A DNA stretch of 64,000 nt. Origin: Veillonella ratti (GTDB taxonomy: Bacteria > Bacillota > Negativicutes > Veillonellales > Veillonellaceae). Numbering within the stretch: position 1 is the stretch's first letter; every line of letters begins with the position of its first letter. The position numbers were made by a program, and so were the translations under genes. Location: positions 124,001 through 188,000 of the forward strand of contig NZ_RQUX01000001.1 of the NCBI RefSeq assembly GCF_003992115.1, written 5' to 3'. This document shows positions 17,814-28,003 of the stretch, piece after piece. Below the pieces are notes generated by a model, which searched no databases, was not told the origin of the DNA, and worked only from the letters and a program-made list of their open reading frames with translations.

Positions 17814-19952
17814 TTATACGTCTTGGATAATCGGTAAAATCATCGGACGACGACGAGTCTTTTCATACAAGAATTTACCCAAAGTATCGCGTACTTGAGA
17901 TTTAATGGTAGCCCAATCTTTCATCTGACTGGCTTCGCATTTTTCAATCACTTGTTCAATGCGTTTTTGCGCTTCGTTCATAAGATCTTCCGCATCACGC
18001 ACATATACGAAACCGCGCGATACGATATCAGGACCGGCTACAATCTGGCCGCTGGCACGGTCCATGGCCATAACTACGATAACCATACCTTCCTGCGCCA
18101 ATTGCTGACGATCGCGAATTACGATATTGCCAACGTCGCCAACACCGAGACCGTCAACGAATACCTTGCCGGCCGTAACGTGACCGCCTTTGCGGCCTGT
18201 ACGACTGGTGAATTCAAAGATCTGCCCATTGTCGCCTACAAGCACGTGATTTGGTTTCACAATGCCCATGGATACAGCAAGTTCACCATGTTTCTTCAAC
18301 ATGCGATACTCACCGTGTACCGGAATGAAGAATTTAGGACGAACCAAGTTGAGCATGGTTTTCAAATCTTCTTGGCTGCCATGACCGGATACGTGAATGC
18401 CGCGGTCACGACCATAAATTACATCCGCACCTAAGCGCAATAGATTATCGATGGTACGACCAACCGCTGCTTCATTGCCCGGAATCGGCGTGGCGGAGAT
18501 AATAATCGTATCATTCGGAGTAATTTCAATAGTACGATGATTATTGGTTGCCATACGGGATAAGCCCGCCATAGGTTCCCCCTGGCTGCCCGTCGTCAAA
18601 ATCATGATTTCGTCATCACGGTAACGACCCATTTCATCAACATCAATCAAAGTTCCTTCCGGAATATTCAAGTAACCGCGTTCCTGAGCGATTTCCGTTA
18701 CGTTAACCATACTGCGGCCCAACACGATAACTTTACGCTTGAAGGCAACTGCCGCATCAACAGCCTGCTGCAAACGAGATACGTTGGACGCGAAAGTAGC
18801 GAGTACTACACGGCCGCGAGCTTCCCCTACAGCACGAAGTAAAGCAGGTCCTACAGTGCTTTCAGATGGGGTAAATCCCGGTTTTTCCACATTAGTGGAG
18901 TCGGACATCAAAGCTAATACGCCTTTATTGCCCAGTTCCGCAAATTTATGAACGTCCATCAATTTACCGTCTACCGGCGTCTGGTCTACTTTGAAGTCAC
19001 CGGTGTGAACAACAGTACCAACCGGCGTTTCAAAATAAACAGCACAAGCATCAGGAATAGAGTGGTTCGTCTGAATGAAACCTACTTTGAAAGAGCCTAC
19101 ACGAATTTCATCGCCCGCTTTTACAATATTGAGTTTTACGCCGCCCACTTTATTTTCTTTCAACTTGCCTTCAATTAAACCGCAAACAAGGTTTGTAGCA
19201 TATACCGGCACATTGATTTCTTTCAAGAGGTACGCCAAGGAACCGATATGGTCTTCATGACCGTGAGTGATAACTACGGCACGTACTTTATCTTGGTTTT
19301 CAATCAAATAACTCATGTCAGGGATGACAATATCAACGCCCGGCATATCGTTTTCAGGGAAAGCAAGGCCTGCATCCAATACGATAATATCATCGCCATA
19401 TTGGAATACGGTCATGTTCTTACCGATTTCACCGAGACCACCCAATGGAATAATCATGAGCTTATCTTTTTTGCTTGAATGATGTTGATGATCCGCATGT
19501 GCATCACCATTGCTGTGGGATGTGTGACGACCATTAGTATTGGCACGTTCGCCGGTATTTTTTTCATTGCGATTGTTATAACGTGTAGAGTTGGTACGAT
19601 TATTCGTACGGTTGTTGGTACGAGCCGGTTTAGCTGTGCCTTCTGCATTAGCCGCAACATTGGCAGAATTTGTGTTCTTACGACGCGGTGCGGACTGTTT
19701 AGTGCCTTCGCCGGATGCATTCGATGTACGGCGCGTGCTTGGCCGACGAGTTTCACCGCTATTGCGATTACTATTGGTACGACGCGTGGTTCGACGAGTG
19801 GTTTCGCCGCCTTGCTGTGCTTGATCGGCACCTGTCGTTTCAGTGGCCACCACATTTTTAGCTACCGCTGCTTTTTTCTCAGCCGCCGGTTTAGGCTCAT
19901 TAGCAGTATTATTGCTTTGGCCTGTTAATTGGTTCAATAATTCTTTTAACAT
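17814..19952 (-). CDS. rnj: Ribonuclease J with long basic N-terminal extension
   Basis: A 712-residue metallo-beta-lactamase/beta-CASP ribonuclease for mRNA decay and rRNA processing. The enzyme proper begins near residue 165 (LMIIPLGGLGEIGKN), with the zinc motif HGHEDH at about 230-235, NHSIPDA, HTGDFK and the C-terminal domain. Residues 1-164 are extra: low complexity, rich in Asn, Thr, Arg and Ala with TTRRTTRRTN, NNRTNNRTNS and a His-rich end. Removing them leaves about 548 residues, the usual RNase J size. The reading frame is continuous and has AGGAGG before the ATG at about 12 bases. A second RNase J gene is not in the window. Confidence 0.95.
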   Translation of the reverse strand: MLKELLNQLTGQSNNTANEPKPAAEKKAAVAKNVVATETTGADQAQQGGETTRRTTRRTNSNRNSGETRRPSTRRTSNASGEGTKQSAPRRKNTNSANVAANAEGTAKPARTNNRTNNRTNSTRYNNRNEKNTGERANTNGRHTSHSNGDAHADHQHHSSKKDKLMIIPLGGLGEIGKNMTVFQYGDDIIVLDAGLAFPENDMPGVDIVIPDMSYLIENQDKVRAVVITHGHEDHIGSLAYLLKEINVPVYATNLVCGLIEGKLKENKVGGVKLNIVKAGDEIRVGSFKVGFIQTNHSIPDACAVYFETPVGTVVHTGDFKVDQTPVDGKLMDVHKFAELGNKGVLALMSDSTNVEKPGFTPSESTVGPALLRAVGEARGRVVLATFASNVSRLQQAVDAAVAFKRKVIVLGRSMVNVTEIAQERGYLNIPEGTLIDVDEMGRYRDDEIMILTTGSQGEPMAGLSRMATNNHRTIEITPNDTIIISATPIPGNEAAVGRTIDNLLRLGADVIYGRDRGIHVSGHGSQEDLKTMLNLVRPKFFIPVHGEYRMLKKHGELAVSMGIVKPNHVLVGDNGQIFEFTSRTGRKGGHVTAGKVFVDGLGVGDVGNIVIRDRQQLAQEGMVIVVMAMDRASGQIVAGPDIVSRGFVYVRDAEDLMNEAQKRIEQVIEKCEASQMKDWATIKSQVRDTLGKFLYEKTRRRPMILPIIQDV

Positions 19953-20300
19953 ATATGTATTACTCCTCCTAAATTTTATATTTCCTTAAATATACCTTAA
20001 TCATGTACGTCCGTCCGGAGTATACCTATTCTCCGATTTCCATTGCGGGATGTACGTAAAAAGATTCACTCGTTCATTATTAACTTGTCATCACATAAGC
20101 GTATGGATGCAACACAAAAGCAAGGACCGTTCTTTGTAAGACACGCCTCTTCGTCTGCATACTGCTTCTGTAAAGTTAAAGGGTAAAATGTGAAAAAACT
20201 GAGCGATTACACATATTGTGTACCTGAAAAAAGAGCCGAATTATGACTCTTTGCACATTATATTAACCCAAAGCCGAACAAATATCTTACGAATAGTATA
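19953..20300 (-). promoter_or_regulatory. Long 5' leader of the RNase J gene with a possible early terminator
   Basis: About 350 bases without a gene. On the minus strand TGGTATACT near 20294-20302 is a possible extended -10. Around 20227-20250 a short stem AGAGTC / GGCTCT is followed by TTTTTT, a terminator-like hairpin inside the leader. Upstream TTCGGCTTTG and CAAAG can pair differently and may compete. Nearer the gene, CGGAG..CTCCG forms another hairpin (about 20016-20035). RNase J autoregulation through this leader is a guess. Confidence 0.4.
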
Positions 20301-20312
20301 CCATAAGTCATA

Positions 20313-20352
20313 TAAAACGAAAAGAACCCCCGACAATTTAATCGAAGGTTCT
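20313..20352 (-). terminator. Intrinsic terminator after the uracil-DNA glycosylase-like gene
   Basis: Stem GAACCTTCGA / TCGGGGGTTC (two G-T pairs) with an eight-base loop, then TTTTCGTTTT on the minus strand. Confidence 0.7.
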
Positions 20353-20454
20353 CTATATATAAAACTTTTTTATTCTATGTCTTTTACGTATACTAACCGG
20401 CGACTACATTAATTTTATACCCGCCAACACGTCATCCGTCCTTACATACTGGCA

Positions 20455-21168
20455 TTAACACTCAATCGCAGCCTTGAACTGCTCGCGATACTGCTTGGCG
20501 CCGCCATTGGCGGGATGCCGCAGTGCATGAGCCGCAATGCCCTGCCGAGCCAAAATATCCGCCGACTTGCGCCCTACGGCACAAATAATCTGTCGGTCAC
20601 CATTGTACTCTTCAAGCAAGGCCATTAAGTCCTTAGTAAACTGACCGCCGGTAACAATTTCTGTCTCCGTAGGCGTGCGATTCGTCAACGGCTGATTCGC
20701 TACATGGGGATGAAAAGGAAAAATATTCCACAATATAGCATCATAGGTAGAGATATTATTCTCCAAAAGAGCCGACCATACTACCGTATCCGTCGGTTCG
20801 TTAAACCCTTCCAAACGTTGTTTATTATTAAGCGACAATGGGCTGGCACGACTCGTCCGTTTGCCTATGCCGTCCGGCAAAATCATAGGGGGTTTCACTT
20901 CATTATGAAAACCGAGGAGCATGCGCTCACAAGTAATGGCAATACCGGAAAAGCGCCCACCCTGATAGCCTACGGCTTCAGCCACAATAAGATAACGGCT
21001 TTGTTTTAAGCGTGCTCTTAAATAACTCTCTAATTGCTCCCGTCGCCATTGAGGCGCCGCCTGCGATACATCGAGAACCGGATCGTAATCACGCCACGGA
21101 TTAAATACCGTATCAGAGCCTTCATAAGCTACCAGTTTATCTATAAACCGACTAATTGAATCTTTCAT
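20455..21168 (-). CDS. Uracil-DNA glycosylase-superfamily protein
   Basis: A 237-residue protein whose motifs fit the uracil-DNA glycosylase fold: YLIVAEAVGYQGGRFSGIAIT near residue 60 corresponds to the active-site strand-loop, ILWNIFPFHP to the middle strand and RHPANGGAKQYREQF to the C-terminal DNA-intercalating loop. No FeS cysteine set of families 4 or 5 is seen, so it belongs to a less studied branch. The start MKDSISRF at 21168 has AGGAGG four bases upstream; an upstream in-frame start at 21204 lacks one. Base-excision activity is inferred from fold only. Confidence 0.72.
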   Translation of the reverse strand: MKDSISRFIDKLVAYEGSDTVFNPWRDYDPVLDVSQAAPQWRREQLESYLRARLKQSRYLIVAEAVGYQGGRFSGIAITCERMLLGFHNEVKPPMILPDGIGKRTSRASPLSLNNKQRLEGFNEPTDTVVWSALLENNISTYDAILWNIFPFHPHVANQPLTNRTPTETEIVTGGQFTKDLMALLEEYNGDRQIICAVGRKSADILARQGIAAHALRHPANGGAKQYREQFKAAIEC

Positions 21169-21282
21169 AGAACCTCCTCTACGGCATTTACACGCATTCA
21201 ACACACTTTTGACAAAGCATCTTTCCTGCTATAACAATTCAAATAAAACTCCGCCAATCAACATGGTTAACAAACTGATTGT

Positions 21283-22998
21283 TTACCGTGTTTCGTAAAT
21301 AAATGTCTTATTTTCAACTCGCAGCAATTTCACCATTGGCGCTAACGAAGATTTTTCAAAATGTCCCCGATACTTCTCAGGCACAAGAATCAGCGCATGA
21401 AGCGCTACCGGATTATCAATCGGCATCGGTTCCGTCGGGTTTTTACCCATCGGCAAGCGGGTTGCTTGTCCCTTATCATTCGTTACACTTTGTAAAACTC
21501 GTGCTTCATTATTAAGGGCCGCCTGAAAACGCTCCGTCACTTCTTCTACTGATTGAGCAGGCATCTTGTTTTTACCTTCCCAAGCATTACTACGCACCTT
21601 ATTTTTATTAGGCAGCACATCATCTTCAATTTTAGTGACTTCTTTATCTGTATAATACACGAGCGACGCACTATACTCACCATAATAATAGATATCGCCG
21701 TCATACTGAGCCACAATCGGTGCATAAGCTACTGATGAGCGCTGTTCCACCAGCGGTTGTACCCCTTCATGAATAACAAGCCCCGCAATGGCCATGGTCA
21801 TAAAAGTAACTACTACCGGCAACATATAGCGTTTCTGGTTCCAATACATCAGGCCGGTCAAAATAAAACCGACCACAATCAGTACATACAACAAATACCA
21901 GAAGCCCCAAGGCACATAAAAACTTGCCACGCCCAAAACGAGCCACAAGAAGAAGGCCGGCCCCATAATGAGCCAAGACAACTTACGAGGGCGACCGGGA
22001 CGCAATATTTTTACAACCCCAAAAGCACCTAAAAAGCTAAACGGTACCAAGCTGATAAATGTATACGTTGGGTATTTAGTGGCCATTAACGTATAGAATA
22101 ATAATGTCCCCCACCCCATAATCATGGAATAAATATAGAACGGCTGTTTAAAACGCCAACCGTAATACATGCCGTATAATACGGCGCCCGTCCACGGCAA
22201 CGAAGCCAACGGGAACATAACTAAGTAATACCACCAGTGATTAACTTCCGGATGCTCCGACTGGGTGGCGCGCACCACATTATGAAGCCCCAAGAAACCA
22301 TCAATAAAATCTTGCCCGTGTGTCATGTACATATAGCCATACCAAGGCATAACGACAACTAAAAAAGCTAAAATACCTTGCCACGCTAAGATGTAACGGA
22401 GCATACGGCCCGAACGCATTACAGCGGCATATACTAAGAGCAAAATGCCCGGCAATACGAGTGCCACCGGTCCTTTGGTCAAAACACCGATGCCCGCAAA
22501 AAGGTATGCCCACACCATAAACAAGGTGCGGCGTTCCGTAAGCCCGCGATAAGCATAAGCCAAAGTGCCGATAGTCGCCCACAAGAGCACCATATCCGTT
22601 ACGATGCCTCGCGCCAAAATCCAGAATTCAAGGGATGAACCGAGAATCATAGCACTCCACAGCGATACCAAACGACGGCCGGAAATGCTGCGCACTACCT
22701 GGTAGAAGAACCCTACCGACAAGGCCCCGAATAAAGCCCCCGGAAAACGAGCGGCAAAGTCGGAAAAGCCGAAAATTTTATAACTTAACGCAATAAGCCA
22801 ATAAATCATTATAGGCTTATCATACCAATATTCATGATAAATCTGTGGCGATAACCAATCGCCTGACATGACCATTTCTTTAGCTGTCAATGCATAGTTC
22901 GACTCAACCGGATCGGTAATCGGCAAACTGCCATTGCCGATAGCAAACATGGCGAAGGCGATTAAGAAGCAAATGACGCTCAAGCGATGAAGTCGCAT
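21283..22998 (-). CDS. ArnT-like glycosyltransferase (GT83/PMT superfamily)
   Basis: A 571-residue polytopic protein with a dozen hydrophobic segments and a soluble C-terminal part. The N-terminal loop motif DPVESNYALTAKEMVMSGDW carries the acidic residue of the PMT/ArnT fold, followed by YWYDKPIMIYWLIALSYKIFG. Such enzymes move a sugar from a polyprenyl phosphate carrier to lipid A or a protein on the periplasmic face. The family is typical of cells with an outer membrane. The donor (aminoarabinose or other) is unknown; no arn genes are adjacent. It starts 11 bases after dedA, so the two form an operon. Confidence 0.85.
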   Translation of the reverse strand: MRLHRLSVICFLIAFAMFAIGNGSLPITDPVESNYALTAKEMVMSGDWLSPQIYHEYWYDKPIMIYWLIALSYKIFGFSDFAARFPGALFGALSVGFFYQVVRSISGRRLVSLWSAMILGSSLEFWILARGIVTDMVLLWATIGTLAYAYRGLTERRTLFMVWAYLFAGIGVLTKGPVALVLPGILLLVYAAVMRSGRMLRYILAWQGILAFLVVVMPWYGYMYMTHGQDFIDGFLGLHNVVRATQSEHPEVNHWWYYLVMFPLASLPWTGAVLYGMYYGWRFKQPFYIYSMIMGWGTLLFYTLMATKYPTYTFISLVPFSFLGAFGVVKILRPGRPRKLSWLIMGPAFFLWLVLGVASFYVPWGFWYLLYVLIVVGFILTGLMYWNQKRYMLPVVVTFMTMAIAGLVIHEGVQPLVEQRSSVAYAPIVAQYDGDIYYYGEYSASLVYYTDKEVTKIEDDVLPNKNKVRSNAWEGKNKMPAQSVEEVTERFQAALNNEARVLQSVTNDKGQATRLPMGKNPTEPMPIDNPVALHALILVPEKYRGHFEKSSLAPMVKLLRVENKTFIYETR

Positions 22999-23009
22999 CT
23001 AATCCCTCC

Positions 23010-23732
23010 TTAGCGCTGTGTTGTATTATCCTGCACAGCATTGTCTTTCATTTCGGTTGTTGCCTCACCCGTAAGGTCTGTCGCTTCTTTGGTCTCAATC
23101 TTCGAGTCATGGGCAACTGCATTTACAGCGGCTGTATCTTGCTTGCGCTTTTTGCTGCGATAATAGCGGATGCCGAAGAAAGCGCCTACGATAGCAAAAA
23201 CAACTATCATAATAACTAAGAATTCATGATTGTACTCAATCAAATCCTGCCAATGTTCACCCAATTTTACGCCGAGCCATACGAGCAAAATCGTCCAAGG
23301 AATAGTGCCGAGTAAAGTCCAAATGATAAAACGTCCCATAGGATAACGGGCGATACCGGCAGGGAAGGAAATAAAGGTGCGAATCCCCGGCAACAGACGA
23401 CCAAAGAACACCGCAGCGCCGCCGTATTTATTAAACATTTTCTCAGCCATTTCAAATTTATGTTCATTGAAGAAAATATAGCGACCGTATTTTCTAAGCA
23501 ACGGACGGCCCCCATGTTCCCCCATCCAATAGGATAAAATAGAGCCAACCACACCGGCAGCCGTAGCTACAATCATGGTCATATTCATCTCGAATACGCC
23601 TTGCGCAATCAAATAGCCCGAGAAGCCCAACACAATCTCACTGGGAATCGGAACATTGGCATTTTCCAATACCATCGTAATAAACATGGCCGCATAGCCG
23701 TATGTCTCCAAAAATGAAATCAGGTAATCCAC
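23010..23732 (-). CDS. DedA-family membrane protein
   Basis: A 240-residue membrane protein. ENANVPIPSEIVLGFSGYL and FFGRLLPGIRTFISFPAGIARYPMGRF are the paired re-entrant motifs of DedA/SNARE-associated proteins, some of which are undecaprenyl-phosphate or phospholipid translocases. The C-terminal 45 residues are hydrophilic. The start codon is GTG with AAAGGAG upstream. Coupling to the ArnT-like transferase, which uses an undecaprenyl-phosphate sugar, suggests a lipid-carrier recycling role. Confidence 0.92.
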   Translation of the reverse strand: MDYLISFLETYGYAAMFITMVLENANVPIPSEIVLGFSGYLIAQGVFEMNMTMIVATAAGVVGSILSYWMGEHGGRPLLRKYGRYIFFNEHKFEMAEKMFNKYGGAAVFFGRLLPGIRTFISFPAGIARYPMGRFIIWTLLGTIPWTILLVWLGVKLGEHWQDLIEYNHEFLVIMIVVFAIVGAFFGIRYYRSKKRKQDTAAVNAVAHDSKIETKEATDLTGEATTEMKDNAVQDNTTQR

Positions 23733-23956
23733 TGTTAATATCTCCTTTTACTTGTTTACAACTTACCAAACTATATTTCTCTTACAGAGTGTGTTAATTT
23801 CTCACATTATCTTTTATTTTACCATAATTTCTGTCTTTTTAACACAAAGTTATTACCAAAATGCATAGTTTATAAAAAGTTTATAAGTTGTAAAACGCGG
23901 GTTAGCAAAGGGTGAACAAGAAACCTTATTATAAGCTACATCTCAGCAATACTGCG

Positions 23957-23993
23957 AAAAAAGCCACCGAGTCAACGAATTAACTCAGTGGCT
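23957..23993 (-). terminator. Intrinsic terminator after purA
   Basis: Stem AGCCACTGAGT / ACTCGGTGGCT (one G-T pair) followed by six Ts on the minus strand, about 55 bases after the purA stop. Confidence 0.88.
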
Positions 23994-24046
23994 AAATTAC
24001 TTACTGTTTCATTTTGCTATCATGCAAAAAAACTATACGAGAACTC

Positions 24047-25411
<1,365 letters not shown>

Positions 25412-25453
25412 CTAATTCTAAAAGTAAAATATAGAGACATTATCATACAATTT

Positions 25454-25459
25454 ATTATA
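25454..25459 (-). promoter_or_regulatory. Likely extended -10 promoter of purA
   Basis: TGTTATAAT on the minus strand about 120 bases before the purA start; no clear -35 hexamer. The rest of the purA-niaR gap (25460-25699) carries TAAAACGACGGAGGTATG at 25487-25504, which recurs at 27693-27710 with two differences. Confidence 0.5.
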
Positions 25460-25699
25460 ACATACCTTTGAAAAGTGTGCATCAAGTAAAACGACGGAGG
25501 TATGGGAAACGGAGAGGAAAGATTTTTATATTGTTTCATCTCACTATAGTGCATGAATCTATAAAATGAGATAAAATAATAGAAAACAGCAGTAAGTATT
25601 TAAATATTATTATATAAATTAGCAAAGGGTGTGGACGTGCACTGCCACGCCCTTATATTTCAATTCCCTATGTATTCTCACAGCAAGGTGAACCAGCAC

Positions 25700-26224
25700 A
25701 TGAAGAAAAAGGAAAAACGACGCCAAGAGCTCATAACTATATTAAATGAAAGTATGACACCGCTGACGGGTGATGAATTAGCTCAGAGTTACGGGGTTAC
25801 ACGACAGGTAATCGTAAACGACATGGCTGCTCTCCGTGCCGACGGTTATCCGATTCGTTCTACCGTAAAAGGGTATGAAATCAGCAAAACTCCAACGCAG
25901 GGTGTTTTACGCACTATAACCTGCCGTCATAAGCCGGAGGATGTAGTGACGGAATTACACACGATTGTCGCCATGGGCGGGCTGGTTCACAATGTATCTG
26001 TCAACCACGACGTGTACGGGACGCTCACTGCCCCCTTGTTAATCAAAACAGACGACGATATTGAGGCCTTTTTAAACAAACAAAAAGAGTCTACCAGCGG
26101 TTTGCTCTCCCGATTAAACAACGGTCTTCACACCCATCTGATTGAAGCACCCACGCCCGACATAATGGATCACATTATCAAAGCATTACAGGATTTACAC
26201 ATAATAGTAACACCGGACGCATAA
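25700..26224 (+). CDS. niaR: NiaR-type niacin-responsive transcriptional repressor
   Basis: A 174-residue protein with an N-terminal winged helix (ELITILNE to GYEISKT, including YGVTRQVIVNDMAALR) and a C-terminal 3H domain named for three conserved histidines (CRHKPEDVV, LVHNVSVNHDVYG, LHTHLIEAP). The family binds nicotinate and represses NAD precursor genes. The start MKKKEKRRQEL matches family length and has AAGGTG upstream; the frame is open to 25631. A candidate niacin transporter follows, which supports the call. Confidence 0.88.
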   Translation: MKKKEKRRQELITILNESMTPLTGDELAQSYGVTRQVIVNDMAALRADGYPIRSTVKGYEISKTPTQGVLRTITCRHKPEDVVTELHTIVAMGGLVHNVSVNHDVYGTLTAPLLIKTDDDIEAFLNKQKESTSGLLSRLNNGLHTHLIEAPTPDIMDHIIKALQDLHIIVTPDA

Positions 26225-26240
26225 CTGTCCGGTGTTTTTT
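26210..26240 (+). terminator. Intrinsic terminator at the end of niaR
   Basis: ACACCGGAC / GTCCGGTGT with loop GCATAACT, then six Ts. The upstream arm overlaps the last codons of niaR. Confidence 0.9.
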
Positions 26241-26278
26241 CATATAATTATCTTGCTTACTTTTTTCAAAAAAAGCCC

Positions 26279-26343
26279 TTGCTATCTGAAAGTTATTGCT
26301 GTATAGTTAAAAAGTATACACATAGTTAATCTGTATACTTTTT
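26279..26343 (+). promoter_or_regulatory. niaP promoter and palindromic operator (candidate NiaR site)
   Basis: TTGCTA (26279-26284) and TATAGT (26302-26307) are 17 bases apart. Just downstream is a perfect 12-base inverted repeat, AAAAAGTATACA (26309-26320) and TGTATACTTTTT (26332-26343), across the expected start point. Its placement between niaR and niaP makes it the natural candidate operator; binding is inferred. Confidence 0.68.
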
Positions 26344-26372
26344 GTTTTAGGTATAAAAATAGGGGTGACTCG

Positions 26373-27695
26373 ATGATTATTAATGAATTGAACACGATGA
26401 AACCTAATCGCTTTCATTACAAACTTTTACTCATTGCCGGCATCGGCTGGGCTTTTGACGCCATGGATACGGGCATTATTTCCTTCATCATGCCGTTATT
26501 AACCAAAGAATGGCATCTCACGGGCACAGAAATCGGTATGCTCGGCAGTGTAGGCCTCTTGGGCATGGCCATCGGCGCCGTATTGGCCGGTGCTTTAGCG
26601 GATCATATAGGTCGTAAAAAAATCATTACTTGGACCATGTTACTGTACGGTATTGCCACCGCCCTGTCAGCAATGGCGCCTAACTACGAGTTTTTGCTCG
26701 TCTGTCGTTTATTGGTAGGCCTTGGCCTCGGCGGGGAACTCCCTGTAGTAGCTACCTTGATTACAGAATATTCACCGCAAGATTCCCGTGGCCGTTTCAT
26801 CGTCATGCTGGAAAGCTTCTGGGCTATCGGTTGGCTTTTAGCGGCCCTCATCGCTTATCTTATCATCCCGATTTACGGTTGGCGTATCGGTCTTGCCATC
26901 GGGGCCTTGCCGGCCCTCTATACCGGGGTCATTCGCTCCCACATGCCGGAATCTTTGCGTTATCTGATTAAACAGCAAAAACTTGACCAACTGAACGCAA
27001 CCATCGCTCAAGTAGAAGCCGCTACCAAGGTTCCTCTCACGCGTTGCACCAAAGACGATTTAACTATGTTAACAGCCAACGACTCTCGCCCTACCCTTGG
27101 CACTCTTTGGAACAAACAATATGCCTTGCGCACCTGCATGTTATGGATTACCTGGTTTGGCATTGTCTTCAGCTACTACGGCATTTTCATGTGGCTCCCT
27201 TCGTTAATCTATCAACAAGGTTTTACCATTATAAAATCATTCGAATATCTCTTAATCATGACCATAGCACAATTCCCGGGCTACATTTCAGCAGCCTATT
27301 TAGTTGATAAAATCGGACGTCGCTATACCTTATCGCTCTATTTATTATGTAGCGGTATCAGCAGCTATTTCTTTGGTCATGCCACCTCGGAAGCCATGTT
27401 GTTGACGTCCGGCATTTGCATGTCATTCTTCAACTTAGGTGCCTGGGGTGTTATTTACACCTACACACCGGAATTATATCCTACCGAAATCCGTGGCCTC
27501 GGCTCCGGTTGGGCCGCCGGCGTCGGTCGTATCGGTGGCATCATTGCTCCATTTTTAGTCGGTTTTCTCCTATCCCATGAAATGCACATGGACTCTATTT
27601 TTTACCTCTTTGCCTCCGTCTTCGTCATCATTGCACTCGTCGTATTGAGCTTTGGTAAGGAAAGTAAAAAGCAAGCACTAGAAGGAATTAAGTAA
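26373..27695 (+). CDS. niaP: Niacin transporter, major facilitator superfamily
   Basis: A 440-residue, 12-helix MFS carrier. GWAFDAMDTGIISFIMPLL in helix 1, ADHIGRKK in loop 2-3, GLGLGGELPVVATLITEY and SRGRFIVMLESFWAIGWL match NiaP (YceI) proteins known to import nicotinate. The adjacent NiaR-type regulator and the palindrome in its promoter agree with that assignment. Confidence 0.88.
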   Translation: MIINELNTMKPNRFHYKLLLIAGIGWAFDAMDTGIISFIMPLLTKEWHLTGTEIGMLGSVGLLGMAIGAVLAGALADHIGRKKIITWTMLLYGIATALSAMAPNYEFLLVCRLLVGLGLGGELPVVATLITEYSPQDSRGRFIVMLESFWAIGWLLAALIAYLIIPIYGWRIGLAIGALPALYTGVIRSHMPESLRYLIKQQKLDQLNATIAQVEAATKVPLTRCTKDDLTMLTANDSRPTLGTLWNKQYALRTCMLWITWFGIVFSYYGIFMWLPSLIYQQGFTIIKSFEYLLIMTIAQFPGYISAAYLVDKIGRRYTLSLYLLCSGISSYFFGHATSEAMLLTSGICMSFFNLGAWGVIYTYTPELYPTEIRGLGSGWAAGVGRIGGIIAPFLVGFLLSHEMHMDSIFYLFASVFVIIALVVLSFGKESKKQALEGIK

Positions 27696-27712
27696 AACGG
27701 CGGAGGAATGAA

Positions 27713-27855
27713 GAAGCCCTGAGAAACTCCTCAACTGAATAAAAATAGAAGTGGCGAGATATCACGTCCAAAGGCTTGAAGGAAGACCCTTTTACCGTGA
27801 TACCTCGCCACTTTTTTCTATCATCTCATATCAGCCGCGGATCTCTCAGGGCTTC
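27713..27855. repeat. Nested hairpin element 1 downstream of niaP (also a terminator)
   Basis: Outer arms GAAGCCCTGAGA (27713-27724) and TCTCAGGGCTTC (27844-27855) are perfect. Inside, AGTGGCGAG-TATCACG (27750-27766) pairs with CGTGATA-CTCGCCACT (27796-27812), the latter followed by TTTTTT, so it can end the niaP transcript. The apical part, AAAGGCTTG and GACCCTTTT, is the reverse complement of the apical motif in the next two elements. Confidence 0.75.
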
Positions 27856-27919
27856 GCTCAGCACCTCACGCCGCATTCACTATGACGGAGAGAAGAGAAA
27901 TGAAACAGCGCGAGGTTAT

Positions 27920-27992
27920 ATGGAAAAACCCCGAGAAGTCCTTATCTAAGGGCCTTTTCTGCTTGCAGAAACCAAGCCTCTTCTCCTTCCAT
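27920..27992. repeat. Hairpin element 2 between niaP and purB
   Basis: Stems ATGGAA / TTCCAT and GAGAAG / CTTCTC enclose AAGGGCCTTTTCTGCTTGC then AGAAACCAAGCCT. The apical motif matches element 3 although the outer stems differ, as in a repeat family with compensating stem changes. Confidence 0.65.
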
Positions 27993-28003
27993 ACACCCCC
28001 CTG

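Noticed and set aside
17895-19928. Several long antisense frames opposite the RNase J gene
   Set aside because: They mirror the low-complexity and high-GC coding strand, lack ribosome sites and have no family motifs.
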